Of a DNA stretch of 64,000 nucleotides, positions 28,910-35,740 are shown in pieces (positions within the stretch are counted from its first letter, which is position 1; each line of letters opens with the position of its first letter). This stretch comes from Lactobacillus sp. (GTDB taxonomy: Bacteria > Bacillota > Bacilli > Lactobacillales > Lactobacillaceae): the NCBI RefSeq assembly GCF_014803895.1, contig NZ_JAAVAU010000017.1, positions 65,556 to 129,555 of the forward strand, in the 5' to 3' direction. Below the pieces are notes generated by a model. The model searched no databases, had not been told where the DNA came from, and saw only the letters and a list, made by a program, of their open reading frames with translations. The translations under genes and the position numbers were made by a program.

Positions 28910-29809
28910 ATGGCACAGAGAAGAATGTTTAGCAAATTAGTTGTTGATACTGATAATTTCATGGATTTACCAGCTAGTGCTAAAGTTTTGTATTTCTATT
29001 TAAATATATACGCTGATGATGATGGGTTTGTTAGCAATCCCAAAACCATTAAGCGCATGATTAACGCAAGCGATGATGATTTAAAAATTCTGATTGCTAA
29101 GCAATATCTTTTAGCTTTTGAAGATGGAGCAATGGTTATTAGACATTGGCGCATTCATAACTACATTCGAAAAGACAGATATAACGGAACAGCCTTTCAA
29201 GAAGATAAGTCCCAATTACTTACTGGTGAGAACGGAGAATATTTACTAGCCAAAGATGTTACACCCGAAAAAATTAGTCACGAAACATCGGTGAAAGTCG
29301 CAAAAAAACAACGGGTTACCGATGGTATACCAGTGGTATCCAAACGGTTGCCTCAGGTTAGGTCAGGTCAGGTTAGGTCAGGTCAGGTTAGAGAATCTCT
29401 CTCTAGCGAGAGAGAGGAGAGAGATTTTATTAATCCAGTAGTAAAAGAAAATCTTGATTTAATTATTGATACATTCAGCAAAGCTAATAAATCTTTATCT
29501 AAAACCGATAAGTCTAAGTTAGTTAAAACACTTGATAAGTTAGATCTAGTTGAAAATAGCGATATAAATTTAAAGATACAAAAAGTTACTCAAATTGCAC
29601 TTAAAAGGGGTGATTACCCATTTGCCTACTTGCTAAAGTGCTTGCAAGACCTAGATAGTATCAATCTTGAGACGAATAAAATGCAACCACAGCAAATTAC
29701 TAAAAGCATTGATTGGAATAATTATCATCCAAAATCGGAAAGTGACGAACCTGATTTATCTAAAGAAAAAATTGCTGAGATTTTCCGAAAGTATGGAGCT
29801 AGTAAATGA
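28910..29809 (+). CDS. Replisome organiser / DnaD-like replication protein
   Basis: 299 residues. The N-terminal winged-helix replisome-organiser domain (LVVDTDNFMDLPASAKVLYFYLNIYADDDGFV; RHWRIHNYIRKDRY) spans 1-90; the C-terminal part resembles conserved phage replication C-termini. It likely recruits host DnaC-type helicase loading to the phage origin. The middle (QVRSGQVRSGQVRESL) is encoded by iteron-like repeats that probably are the origin itself. Confidence 0.78.
   Translation: MAQRRMFSKLVVDTDNFMDLPASAKVLYFYLNIYADDDGFVSNPKTIKRMINASDDDLKILIAKQYLLAFEDGAMVIRHWRIHNYIRKDRYNGTAFQEDKSQLLTGENGEYLLAKDVTPEKISHETSVKVAKKQRVTDGIPVVSKRLPQVRSGQVRSGQVRESLSSEREERDFINPVVKENLDLIIDTFSKANKSLSKTDKSKLVKTLDKLDLVENSDINLKIQKVTQIALKRGDYPFAYLLKCLQDLDSINLETNKMQPQQITKSIDWNNYHPKSESDEPDLSKEKIAEIFRKYGASK
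29355..29416 (+). repeat. Iterons and hairpin inside replication gene (candidate phage origin)
   Basis: AGGTTAGGTCAGGTC occurs twice in tandem (29355-29369, 29370-29384) plus a 7-bp third start, then CTCTCTCT-AGCG-AGAGAGAG (29397-29416), a perfect 8-bp stem. Tandem iterons plus a dyad inside the initiator gene match the lambda-O-type origin arrangement. Confidence 0.6.
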
Positions 29810-29841
29810 GGCCCTTAAGATAAAAGTTATAGGAGAAACTA

Positions 29842-30165
29842 ATGGAAACTGAAATGACAAAGAAAATGAAGCGAGCGCTCGCTTATTACATGATAAAGCA
29901 AGGCATAGAAGATAGCCCAGATACACTGTTGCAACTCGAGACAAAGCAGCAAAAGAATTGTCCGTATTGTCATGGAGATATATTACCCGTAAGCGTTTGG
30001 GGACATAGTGTAATGGCTTTAGTAAATTTGGAGGGGAATTATGTCATTTGCGCTGATTTAAAAGATCCAACTGCAGATAGATGGATTACACAATACACAA
30101 TTTTTGTTAAGTATTGTCCAATGTGCGGGAGGAAGCTAGAAAAAGGCAAGAAACAGGAGGACTAG
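29842..30165 (+). CDS. Zinc-ribbon phage protein
   Basis: 107 residues with two CxxC knuckles, CPYCHG (about 40-45) and CPMCGRK (about 93-99), a rubredoxin/zinc-ribbon-like arrangement. A role in nucleic-acid binding is possible. GGAG precedes the ATG 11 bp upstream. Confidence 0.62.
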   Translation: METEMTKKMKRALAYYMIKQGIEDSPDTLLQLETKQQKNCPYCHGDILPVSVWGHSVMALVNLEGNYVICADLKDPTADRWITQYTIFVKYCPMCGRKLEKGKKQED

Positions 30166-30167
30166 CA

Positions 30168-30281
30168 ATGGTTTTATCTATCGAAGAATTTAAAGCTAAA
30201 CTACAAGATACCAAAGTAAGTGAAGCTGAAAAGAAAATTGAAAATAGTATCGATGAAATATTAAAGGAGATTAAGCCGTGA
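30168..30281 (+). CDS. Small phage ORF, 37 residues
   Basis: MVLSIEEFKAKLQDT..., charged helical peptide. It starts 2 bp after the zinc-ribbon gene with GGAGG upstream and its TGA overlaps the GTG of the next gene (GTGA). Function unknown. Confidence 0.5.
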   Translation: MVLSIEEFKAKLQDTKVSEAEKKIENSIDEILKEIKP

Positions 30282-30607
30282 ATAGCACAGAAAAAGAAAT
30301 AGATAGAATTAACAAATTAAGAAGTGCCGGTTTTTTCAAAGCTGAGTACATTAGCAATGCTCATCATCAAGCTTTGCAGATAGCGTATAAGTTGGGTTAC
30401 TCAACTCATAAGAGTTTTTACATCAGTGCCAAGTCTCCATTTGAAACAATTGAAAAAATGTTAGGACCCTGGTTTGTTCCAATCATTCGCACGGGGATTT
30501 GTGCCACTACTCGTAGAACAAACCTCCTGTGCGAAGACATGATTGAGCAATTTGAAAAAGGCAAAGCAGATAAGCATGGAGATAGGAGATTAAGCCGTGA
30601 CGATTAA
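30278..30607 (+). CDS. Phage protein, unknown
   Basis: 109 residues from a GTG overlapping the previous stop, with AAGGAG upstream. Basic N-terminal helix, no recognised motif. The 3' end overlaps the start of a decayed rusA gene, so it was the next member of the operon before that deletion. Confidence 0.55.
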   Translation: MNSTEKEIDRINKLRSAGFFKAEYISNAHHQALQIAYKLGYSTHKSFYISAKSPFETIEKMLGPWFVPIIRTGICATTRRTNLLCEDMIEQFEKGKADKHGDRRLSRDD

Positions 30608-30772
30608 ATCTTTTTCCTTTGTAATTCCTGGTGATCCAAAGGGCAAAAGAAGCGCAGAATGACGATTTTAGACGGTGTTTATAAAGATGACAGTCAAGTA
30701 ACCGCATGTTCAATTAAAAAGCGGTACGGAGCTAGCCCAGAGGTTAGAGTAAAGGTTAGCTGGCATGAGTGA
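30597..30772 (+). pseudogene. rusA: rusA remnant (Holliday-junction resolvase), internally deleted
   Basis: GTG 30597 opens VTIKSFSFVIPGDPKGK, the conserved RusA N-terminus (IPGxPxxKxRP), but stops at 30660-30662 after 21 codons. From 30659 another frame reads ILDGVYKDDSQVTACSIKKRYG and further, the RusA C-terminal region around the third catalytic Asp (YKDDSQV). About 60 middle residues, including the DxDN catalytic pair, are missing and the frames are shifted. It is therefore an inactive remnant of a resolvase gene. Confidence 0.82.
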
Positions 30773-30848
30773 AGAAGAGAAGGAAAGAATTGGTTGGTAT
30801 TAATAGCATGAGGCTATGTACTTGCTAGAAAATTCATAGAGAAGATTA
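30773..30848 (+). other. Short decayed interval
   Basis: Only broken frames are seen, such as a 12-codon ATG frame at about 30766 (MSEEEKERIGWY). It appears to be debris from the rusA deletion. Confidence 0.4.
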
Positions 30849-31361
30849 ATGACGAAAGATATAGATCAATTAACAAGTGATTTTTGGAATGTGGTAGATG
30901 AAAGTGACTTTACTCAAGGTTTGAAGTTACTTAATGAGATTGCTGAATATAACAAAGAATCAATTTACGATGAAGCGAGTCATATGCTGGGAATAGCAAT
31001 TGCTGAAGGTAGTACTTTGGTAATGATGAGCATCGTATTCGGAGCGGATGCACAATTTACAGAACAAGATGCAAGAGAGATAGCGTCAAAAAGAGTTAAG
31101 TTCTGCTTCGGTCTCTATGACAAGGTATGTCCAAGGGATGAACTAATAGATGAAAATGCTCAGGCCGGAAATAAATTCATCATAGCTGCTTATGAGAATA
31201 ATAAGGTTGATGGCTTACTTGCTGCAAACAGAATAGCTGAGTTGCATTTAGGTAGTTTGAATAAAGAATTAGCTGTTCTTACGGAGTGGGGATTGTATCT
31301 CAATAGTAGTTTGATTGCTAATTTTGCTAATAACTTGAGCAAGGAACTGGAGGAAAATTGA
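30849..31361 (+). CDS. Phage accessory protein, unknown
   Basis: 170 residues, acidic, mostly helical, without membrane segments or recognised motifs. The stop codon overlaps the ATG of the following methyltransferase-like gene (TGATG), so the two are coupled. Function unknown. Confidence 0.55.
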   Translation: MTKDIDQLTSDFWNVVDESDFTQGLKLLNEIAEYNKESIYDEASHMLGIAIAEGSTLVMMSIVFGADAQFTEQDAREIASKRVKFCFGLYDKVCPRDELIDENAQAGNKFIIAAYENNKVDGLLAANRIAELHLGSLNKELAVLTEWGLYLNSSLIANFANNLSKELEEN

Positions 31362-31894
31362 TGAAAATCTTAGACGCATGTTGTGGCTCTAAGATGTTCT
31401 GGTACGAAAAACATGAGTCACATACCACTTTTATTGATATAAGAAGAGAAGTTAAGGAAGTCAGGGACCGCGATTATGTACGCAAAGTGAAGGTAGAGCC
31501 AGATTTAATTGCTGATTTTCGTCATTTACCCTTTACTTCATATCAATTTGATTTGGTAGTATTTGATCCACCTCATCTACTTAAAGCGGGTAAAACAAGT
31601 TGGTTAGCTGCAAAGTATGGGGTTTTAAATAAAAATAATTGGAAAGCTGATTTGAAAGCCGGCTTTGATGAATGCATGAGAGTATTGCGACTTGATGGAA
31701 TATTACTGTTTAAGTGGAGTGATACTGATATCCCACACAGTAAAGTTTTAGAAACTGTAGGACAGCAACCAATTCTGGGAGATAAACGTGGTCACACTAG
31801 ATGGAGCGTTTTTATAAAGCCTAATGAAGACAATACACCGTCTCCATCGTTTACAACGGACTATATAAAGGAGCATCAACATGATAAAGCTTAA
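31361..31894 (+). CDS. SAM-dependent methyltransferase-like phage protein
   Basis: 177 residues from ATG 31361 (GGAGG upstream). It has LDACCGSKMFW (motif I-like with Cys), an acidic strand ending in TTFIDIRRE, and the motif IV-like VVFDPPHLL, as in small phage methyltransferases annotated as SAM-dependent. The His of DPPH replaces the aromatic residue of typical DNA methylases, so the substrate is uncertain. It overlaps the next gene by 14 bp. Confidence 0.68.
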   Translation: MKILDACCGSKMFWYEKHESHTTFIDIRREVKEVRDRDYVRKVKVEPDLIADFRHLPFTSYQFDLVVFDPPHLLKAGKTSWLAAKYGVLNKNNWKADLKAGFDECMRVLRLDGILLFKWSDTDIPHSKVLETVGQQPILGDKRGHTRWSVFIKPNEDNTPSPSFTTDYIKEHQHDKA

Positions 31895-32456
31895 TTTGCA
31901 TACCGACAACCATCCCGGTAATCCTAGAACAAAAGATGTGCATGTTGAAGACTATATGCTAGTCCAAAATGCTGCCGTGGTTCTTACTTCAGGGAAAATT
32001 ATTTATACAACTACACATCAGGAAGATGTTTTGAAAGAAGTGAGTGAAAAAGGCTACTTAATAACGTGTGATTTTAAAGATTTTGGTATTTGGGAGCCTA
32101 CTAAGCTGGACCTAAAGGATATCAAAGAAGTTACAAGCATTGATGAGATTGAAAAACTTGAAAAGAAAAAGGAAGAGGAAAAAATACTCTACGATACTGA
32201 ACGGTGTCGCCAGAAATTTGAAATAGAGCATGCTGAATGGGTTAGAACCTTGGGTAAGGTATTTAAGCAGATGCGACTTAGTAAAGGCTGGAGCGTTAAA
32301 GAATTAGCGCATAGAACACCATTCAGCACATCTGATATCGAGCTGTATGAAAGTGGAGAGCGTGAAATTGGAGACTTGCGTCTGAAAACTTATGCCAAAA
32401 CTTTCGACACTACAGTTAGTGAAATACTAGAAGCCGTTAAGTGGCATAAAAAATAA
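31881..32456 (+). CDS. Two-part phage protein with C-terminal XRE HTH
   Basis: 191 residues. Residues 1 to about 85 form a beta-rich domain of unknown family (HVEDYMLVQNAAVVLTSGKIIYTT); about 90-120 is a Lys/Glu coiled linker; 125-188 is an XRE helix-turn-helix (LGKVFKQMRLSKGWSVKELAHRTPFSTSDIELYESG). A transcriptional or DNA-modulating role is inferred. The HTH at the end of a larger protein is unusual in this operon. Confidence 0.62.
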   Translation: MIKLNLHTDNHPGNPRTKDVHVEDYMLVQNAAVVLTSGKIIYTTTHQEDVLKEVSEKGYLITCDFKDFGIWEPTKLDLKDIKEVTSIDEIEKLEKKKEEEKILYDTERCRQKFEIEHAEWVRTLGKVFKQMRLSKGWSVKELAHRTPFSTSDIELYESGEREIGDLRLKTYAKTFDTTVSEILEAVKWHKK

Positions 32457-32472
32457 TCGGAGAAAATTTACT

Positions 32473-32853
32473 ATGACAAGAAAAAATGAAGAGTATAAGT
32501 CAACTGACAACGAAAAATGGATGCGAGAATTTTCAAGAATAGCTTGGACAGTCAAAGATGGAAAAGCAGAGCCTCCTAAATTCGATTTTCCTAAGGAAGT
32601 TAAGGATCGTTTAGATTGGGTTATTAAAAATACCAATCCTGAAGTATGCGGAGTGTCTGTATCTTTCTGGGGTCAGGTGCAATTCTTGTTTGAAGATACA
32701 CCAAAGATAAGACATGAGTGGGAAATGTTTTCCACTGTGCCGTGGATGCCTATAACTAAGAAGTTTGAAGACTGGGCTTTTCCCTTCTTCTTTTCCCATC
32801 CTAGACAGTTATCAATGATTTTGTATCTAGCTTACGGAAATACCAAGGAATGA
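32473..32853 (+). CDS. Phage accessory protein, unknown
   Basis: 126 residues, Trp/Phe-rich in the second half, no recognised motif. CGGAGAA precedes the ATG. The stop overlaps the start of a small membrane peptide (ATGA). Confidence 0.5.
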   Translation: MTRKNEEYKSTDNEKWMREFSRIAWTVKDGKAEPPKFDFPKEVKDRLDWVIKNTNPEVCGVSVSFWGQVQFLFEDTPKIRHEWEMFSTVPWMPITKKFEDWAFPFFFSHPRQLSMILYLAYGNTKE

Positions 32854-32924
32854 AAACAGTAGCATTATTACTCGGATACTTTGGCTTGATTGTCTTAGTT
32901 ATCTGGATAGTTGAGAGAATATAG
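32850..32924 (+). CDS. 24-residue membrane peptide
   Basis: MKTVALLLGYFGLIVLVIWIVERI: a single hydrophobic helix with a charged end. The ATG overlaps the upstream stop and has AAGGA just before it. Small membrane peptides of this type occur in phage early regions; its role is unknown. Confidence 0.45.
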   Translation: MKTVALLLGYFGLIVLVIWIVERI

Positions 32925-32999
32925 GAGAAAAATTAATGATGCTAAATGGAACTTTCGAAAGATATAAAGTATTTTCATGAGATTTAAAGGGGTTTAGAT

Positions 33000-33239
33000 A
33001 TGTTGAAGTCAACTGACCGGTTTACGGTTGAATATGTAATCAAGAAGTATCTGGAGTCGGTACATTGCTACCAACTGGCAGGATTAGTTGAAAATAATTC
33101 ACGTCTATTATGTGAAATTATGGCAATAGGTGGATTTAAAGAAATCAACAAGGGTTTCTCAGAATTTATTGATGAGAATGGCTTAGTTGATGTTATTAGA
33201 ATGGTATTGAAGGAGGTGCCTAAATCACATGATGACTAA
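33000..33239 (+). CDS. Phage accessory protein, unknown
   Basis: 79 residues, no recognised motif. AAAGGGG precedes the ATG. The stop overlaps the next gene's ATG (TAATG). Confidence 0.5.
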   Translation: MLKSTDRFTVEYVIKKYLESVHCYQLAGLVENNSRLLCEIMAIGGFKEINKGFSEFIDENGLVDVIRMVLKEVPKSHDD

Positions 33240-33424
33240 TGATGAAAGAAGACGCCGTCTGGGGGGCGTTAGGACCTTATAGAAAGCTTTCAATTATTAG
33301 TAAGTTTGACACTGCTACATTGACAGTAAAAGACTTGTATGAGCTGGAACAAGCAGCATATAGAAGGGGTTATATTGACTCAATCGCAAGACATGATTTT
33401 GAAAGATACGGAATAGAGCATTAA
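33239..33424 (+). CDS. Small phage protein, unknown
   Basis: 61 residues beginning MMKEDAVWGALGPYRKLS; coupled to the preceding gene by overlap. No recognised motif. Confidence 0.48.
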   Translation: MMKEDAVWGALGPYRKLSIISKFDTATLTVKDLYELEQAAYRRGYIDSIARHDFERYGIEH

Positions 33425-33450
33425 ATGATTTTCTTGGAGGGATGCAATTG

Positions 33451-33924
33451 ATGAAGCAAATGGAATTTAAAGGAGTAGAAATTGATAGACAAGCTACAGC
33501 AGCTTTAACAAAATATTTTTTAAAGTATGAGGTTGATCACTATAGAAGAGTTGCCGGGGTGATTAAAATCGACTTGTCTAGCCCTACTTTGGGAGTTGCA
33601 TCCTCCCATTCAGGTAGTAATAGTTCTGAGAAGAGTATGATGAGAGCTTTCCAAAAAATGGAATATGCACAGAATGTGTTAAGGGCAGTAGGCTTGGCAT
33701 ATCGTAGCTGTGATATGACTAGTCAAATTATCCTTAAGTACAGTTGCTTTGAGAATTACTCGGATATTCAACTACTACAAAAAGTACCATACCAGTCTCG
33801 AAGCATTACCAAGCTTAAACAACGTGCATTTTGCCAATTTGCTGAAGCGATGATACCCGCAAAAGTAAAATTTAATTGTGAAGGTCTACATGATTTGTTG
33901 ATAGAAAAAAAAAGTGCGGATTGA
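33451..33924 (+). CDS. ArpU/RinA-type late transcription regulator
   Basis: 157 residues from ATG 33451, 9 bp after TGGAGGG; an ATG at 33442 sits inside that site and is unlikely. The pattern of an N-terminal helix, SSEKSMMRAFQKMEYAQNVLRAVGLAYRSCD, and a C-terminal sigma-like HTH (YSDIQLLQKVPYQSRSITKLKQRAFCQFAEA) fits ArpU/RinA proteins, which activate the late (terminase to lysis) operon. It is the last gene before the terminase block, as in related phages. Confidence 0.82.
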   Translation: MKQMEFKGVEIDRQATAALTKYFLKYEVDHYRRVAGVIKIDLSSPTLGVASSHSGSNSSEKSMMRAFQKMEYAQNVLRAVGLAYRSCDMTSQIILKYSCFENYSDIQLLQKVPYQSRSITKLKQRAFCQFAEAMIPAKVKFNCEGLHDLLIEKKSAD

Positions 33925-34104
33925 GTGCGATTTGACTGCAATTTCTTTGCCAAAGTAGTGCGTATTAAGTGTCTTGAAAGATGTTTAAATATGTATCGTA
34001 GGGTTTTTAGGTAGGAGCCCTACAGCGGATGCGCAATGAAAATGACTGATTACTTTTTGAATTTTTCTTCAAATAGGAATGATCCTCTAGTGGATTTTTT
34101 GAGT

Positions 34105-34167
34105 TGCCATGAGTAATGCCTTGTAAGGTAGGAACTCCATAGGTCGGTTCGACTCCGGCTATGGCAA
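34105..34167 (+). tRNA. tRNA-like sequence lacking a normal D arm
   Basis: A 7-bp acceptor-like pairing (TGCCATG with TATGGCA, discriminator A) and a proper T arm (GTCGG-TTCGACT-CCGGC) are present, but only about 63 nt exist and no regular D and anticodon arms can be drawn. It is a degenerate or highly reduced phage tRNA; amino-acid identity cannot be given. Confidence 0.35.
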
Positions 34168-34288
34168 TAAGGCCACGTGTTAAACGGCTCTAACTTGGCA
34201 CGCTGCTTGCAAAAAGACACCTCCAAAATGTTTAACATAATATTATTCATTGTCAGCAACTGGGGTTGGACTCCCCGGCAAGTTTTAG

Positions 34289-34308
34289 CTAGTACATAGT
34301 TGTACTAG
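34289..34308. promoter_or_regulatory. Perfect 8-bp dyad in late region
   Basis: CTAGTACA-TAGT-TGTACTAG, 365 bp after the ArpU-type gene. Candidate binding site for a dimeric regulator of the late operon. Confidence 0.4.
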
Positions 34309-34416
34309 TATGTCAATAAAAACAAAAGCGATGACCCCTACAAAATAGGGCGAGCGAGCCAGCATGTCAATTAAGATTTATATCTGAAATTGGTTATCAT
34401 TGCCCGCTGGCTTTTT

Positions 34417-34512
34417 GGAGTTATACCCAAGTGGTTTAAGGGGCGGTCTTGCTAAGACTGTAGACGATGCAGTTAATGTTATCGTGCGAAGGTTCAAATC
34501 CTTCTGGCTCCG
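34417..34512 (+). tRNA. tRNA-Ser (GCU)
   Basis: Class II tRNA of 96 nt: acceptor GGAGTTA/TGGCTCC with discriminator G, D stem CCC/GGG, anticodon stem CGGTC/GACTG around TTGCTAA (anticodon GCT), a long variable arm, and T arm GAAGG-TTCAAAT-CCTTC. No encoded CCA. Phage-encoded. Confidence 0.9.
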
Positions 34513-34587
34513 TTGCTACTGAAAAGTAGCATTAGAGATATATCCAATAATTTAACTACTATCTACCGGGCACAACACCCGGGTTAT

Positions 34588-34656
34588 GTGGAAGTAGCTC
34601 AAAAGGTAGTAGCACCTAGGTCCCAGGTTATGCCGGTTCGAGTCCGGCCTTTCGCA
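34588..34656 (+). tRNA. Degenerate tRNA-like gene
   Basis: Acceptor GTGGAAG/CTTTCGC, discriminator A, and a perfect T arm GCCGG-TTCGAGT-CCGGC. The D arm has only three pairs and the anticodon stem only ACCT/AGGT with loop AGGTCCC, which lacks U33. At 69 nt it is short. Formally GUC (Asp) would be the anticodon, but this is unsafe; it may be a decayed tRNA. Confidence 0.45.
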
Positions 34657-34734
34657 TTATCGTCCGTATCTTATAAAGAAGGGAGGATACTTCCTTCTTA
34701 AAGCAATAAATTCAACATAGCACGGACGATTTAA

Positions 34735-34815
34735 GGCAGTGTAGCAAAGCGGCAAACGCAGCAGACTGTAAATCTGTTCTCATCGAGTTCGTTGGTTCGA
34801 GTCCAACCACTGCCA
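34735..34815 (+). tRNA. tRNA-Tyr (GUA)
   Basis: Class II tRNA of 81 nt: acceptor GGCAGTG/CACTGCC, discriminator A, anticodon loop CTGTAAA (GTA), long variable arm, T arm GTTGG-TTCGAGT-CCAAC. Phage-encoded, second well-formed tRNA of the cluster. Confidence 0.9.
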
Positions 34816-34874
34816 TACCCTCGTAAGAGGGGTTTGATATTTTCATTAATATATCCTCTTGATTAATCAATAGT

Positions 34875-35201
34875 TTGTATGGCTGGGCGGAAGATGGATC
34901 ACATTCATGGTATTCAGACAGAAAACAAACTACAATACTGCACTTTGATAAACCACTAAGAAGTGATCTTCACCCAACTATGAAGCCGATTCCTTTATTT
35001 GACTATCAAATTAAAAATAGCAGTAAATCGGGAGACATTGTTCTCGACTTATTTGGCGGTTCGGGAACTACATTAATGGCTTGCGAACAAAATGGACGCA
35101 ATGCTTATTTAATGGAATATGATCCAAAATATGTAGATGTAATTATTGATCGTTGGGAGAAATTTACAGGACAAAAGGCTGAATTTATAGAAGACTAGCA
35201 A
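34875..35201 (+). pseudogene. C-terminal remnant of a phage DNA N-methyltransferase
   Basis: About 107 codons carry the C-terminal third of a beta-class N6/N4 DNA methylase: LHPTMKPIPLFDYQIKNSS and the SAM-binding motif I DLFGGSGTT, ending in EYDPKYVDVIIDRWE. The catalytic DPPY motif and target-recognition part that should precede it are absent; the upstream DNA is the tRNA cluster. No binding site is seen before the ATG. It is a truncated gene, probably by deletion between the tRNAs and this point. Confidence 0.8.
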
Positions 35202-35218
35202 CAACTAGTCTTTTTATT
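35193..35218 (+). terminator. Terminator at end of the methylase remnant
   Basis: AGACTAG/CTAGTCT stem with CAACAA loop and following T run; the stem includes the stop codon. Confidence 0.8.
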
Positions 35219-35245
35219 TTGCAAAAAAGGTGGTGAATTTTAGGC

Positions 35246-35740
35246 GTGACAAGTAAGAAAAATGAGGCAGGAAGACCCCCGAAAATTACTGACAAAATAG
35301 TTAATGAAATGAAGCAGTATATGGTCGCCGGTTTATCGCTCAAAGACGCTTGCACACTGCTTGAAATTGGATACAACACCTGGAATGACTATGAAAGAAA
35401 CCACCCGGATATTCGGGCAAAAAGAAAAGCATGGCAAAACATGCTTAAAGCACAGGCACAAGCCAACATTGCTAAGCAAGTTTTGAGTGTAAAAGACCCT
35501 AGCTGGTCAAGCTATATATTAGACCGTGAATTGAAGCTTGAAGAAAAGAGAGCCAATAGTTCGCTCATAAGAGCCAGAGCTAAACGAGAAAGAATACAGG
35601 CTACGTTGCTACAGAAGCAGGTAGAACAGACAGACCAAGTAGCAGGCAAGGCATTAGATAAGATGCAAGATTTAACTACTGAACAGCTTATCTCTTTAAC
35701 ACATTTAGCAGATGAGGACGATGAAGAAGATGAAACTTAA
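35246..35740 (+). CDS. terS: Terminase small subunit
   Basis: 164 residues from a GTG start after AGGTGGTGAA. N-terminal HTH (EAGRPPKITDKIVNEMKQYMVAGLSLKDACTLLEIGYNTWNDYERNHP) for recognition of the packaging site, a charged helical middle for oligomerisation, and an acidic C-terminus (ADEDDEEDET). It overlaps the large-subunit frame by 29 bp or less. Confidence 0.86.
   Translation: MTSKKNEAGRPPKITDKIVNEMKQYMVAGLSLKDACTLLEIGYNTWNDYERNHPDIRAKRKAWQNMLKAQAQANIAKQVLSVKDPSWSSYILDRELKLEEKRANSSLIRARAKRERIQATLLQKQVEQTDQVAGKALDKMQDLTTEQLISLTHLADEDDEEDET

Larger units (their letters stand above)
33925..34416. other. Late regulatory region with tRNA-like debris
   Basis: No convincing gene in 490 bp. 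It holds a tRNA-like fold (34105-34167), a second T-arm-like stem GGGG/CCCC near 34262-34280, the perfect dyad CTAGTACA-TAGT-TGTACTAG (34289-34308), and a stem AGCCAGC (34357-34363)/GCTGGCT (34406-34412) with T run abutting tRNA-Ser. It is the expected place for late-promoter control by ArpU. Confidence 0.45.

Noticed and set aside
29355..29391. Tandem 15-bp repeats as a CRISPR array.
   Set aside because: No spacers; repeats are contiguous and within a coding frame. Iterons fit better.
32937..32981. 14-codon ATG frame after the small membrane peptide.
   Set aside because: Too short, no motif, no coupling to the following gene beyond proximity.
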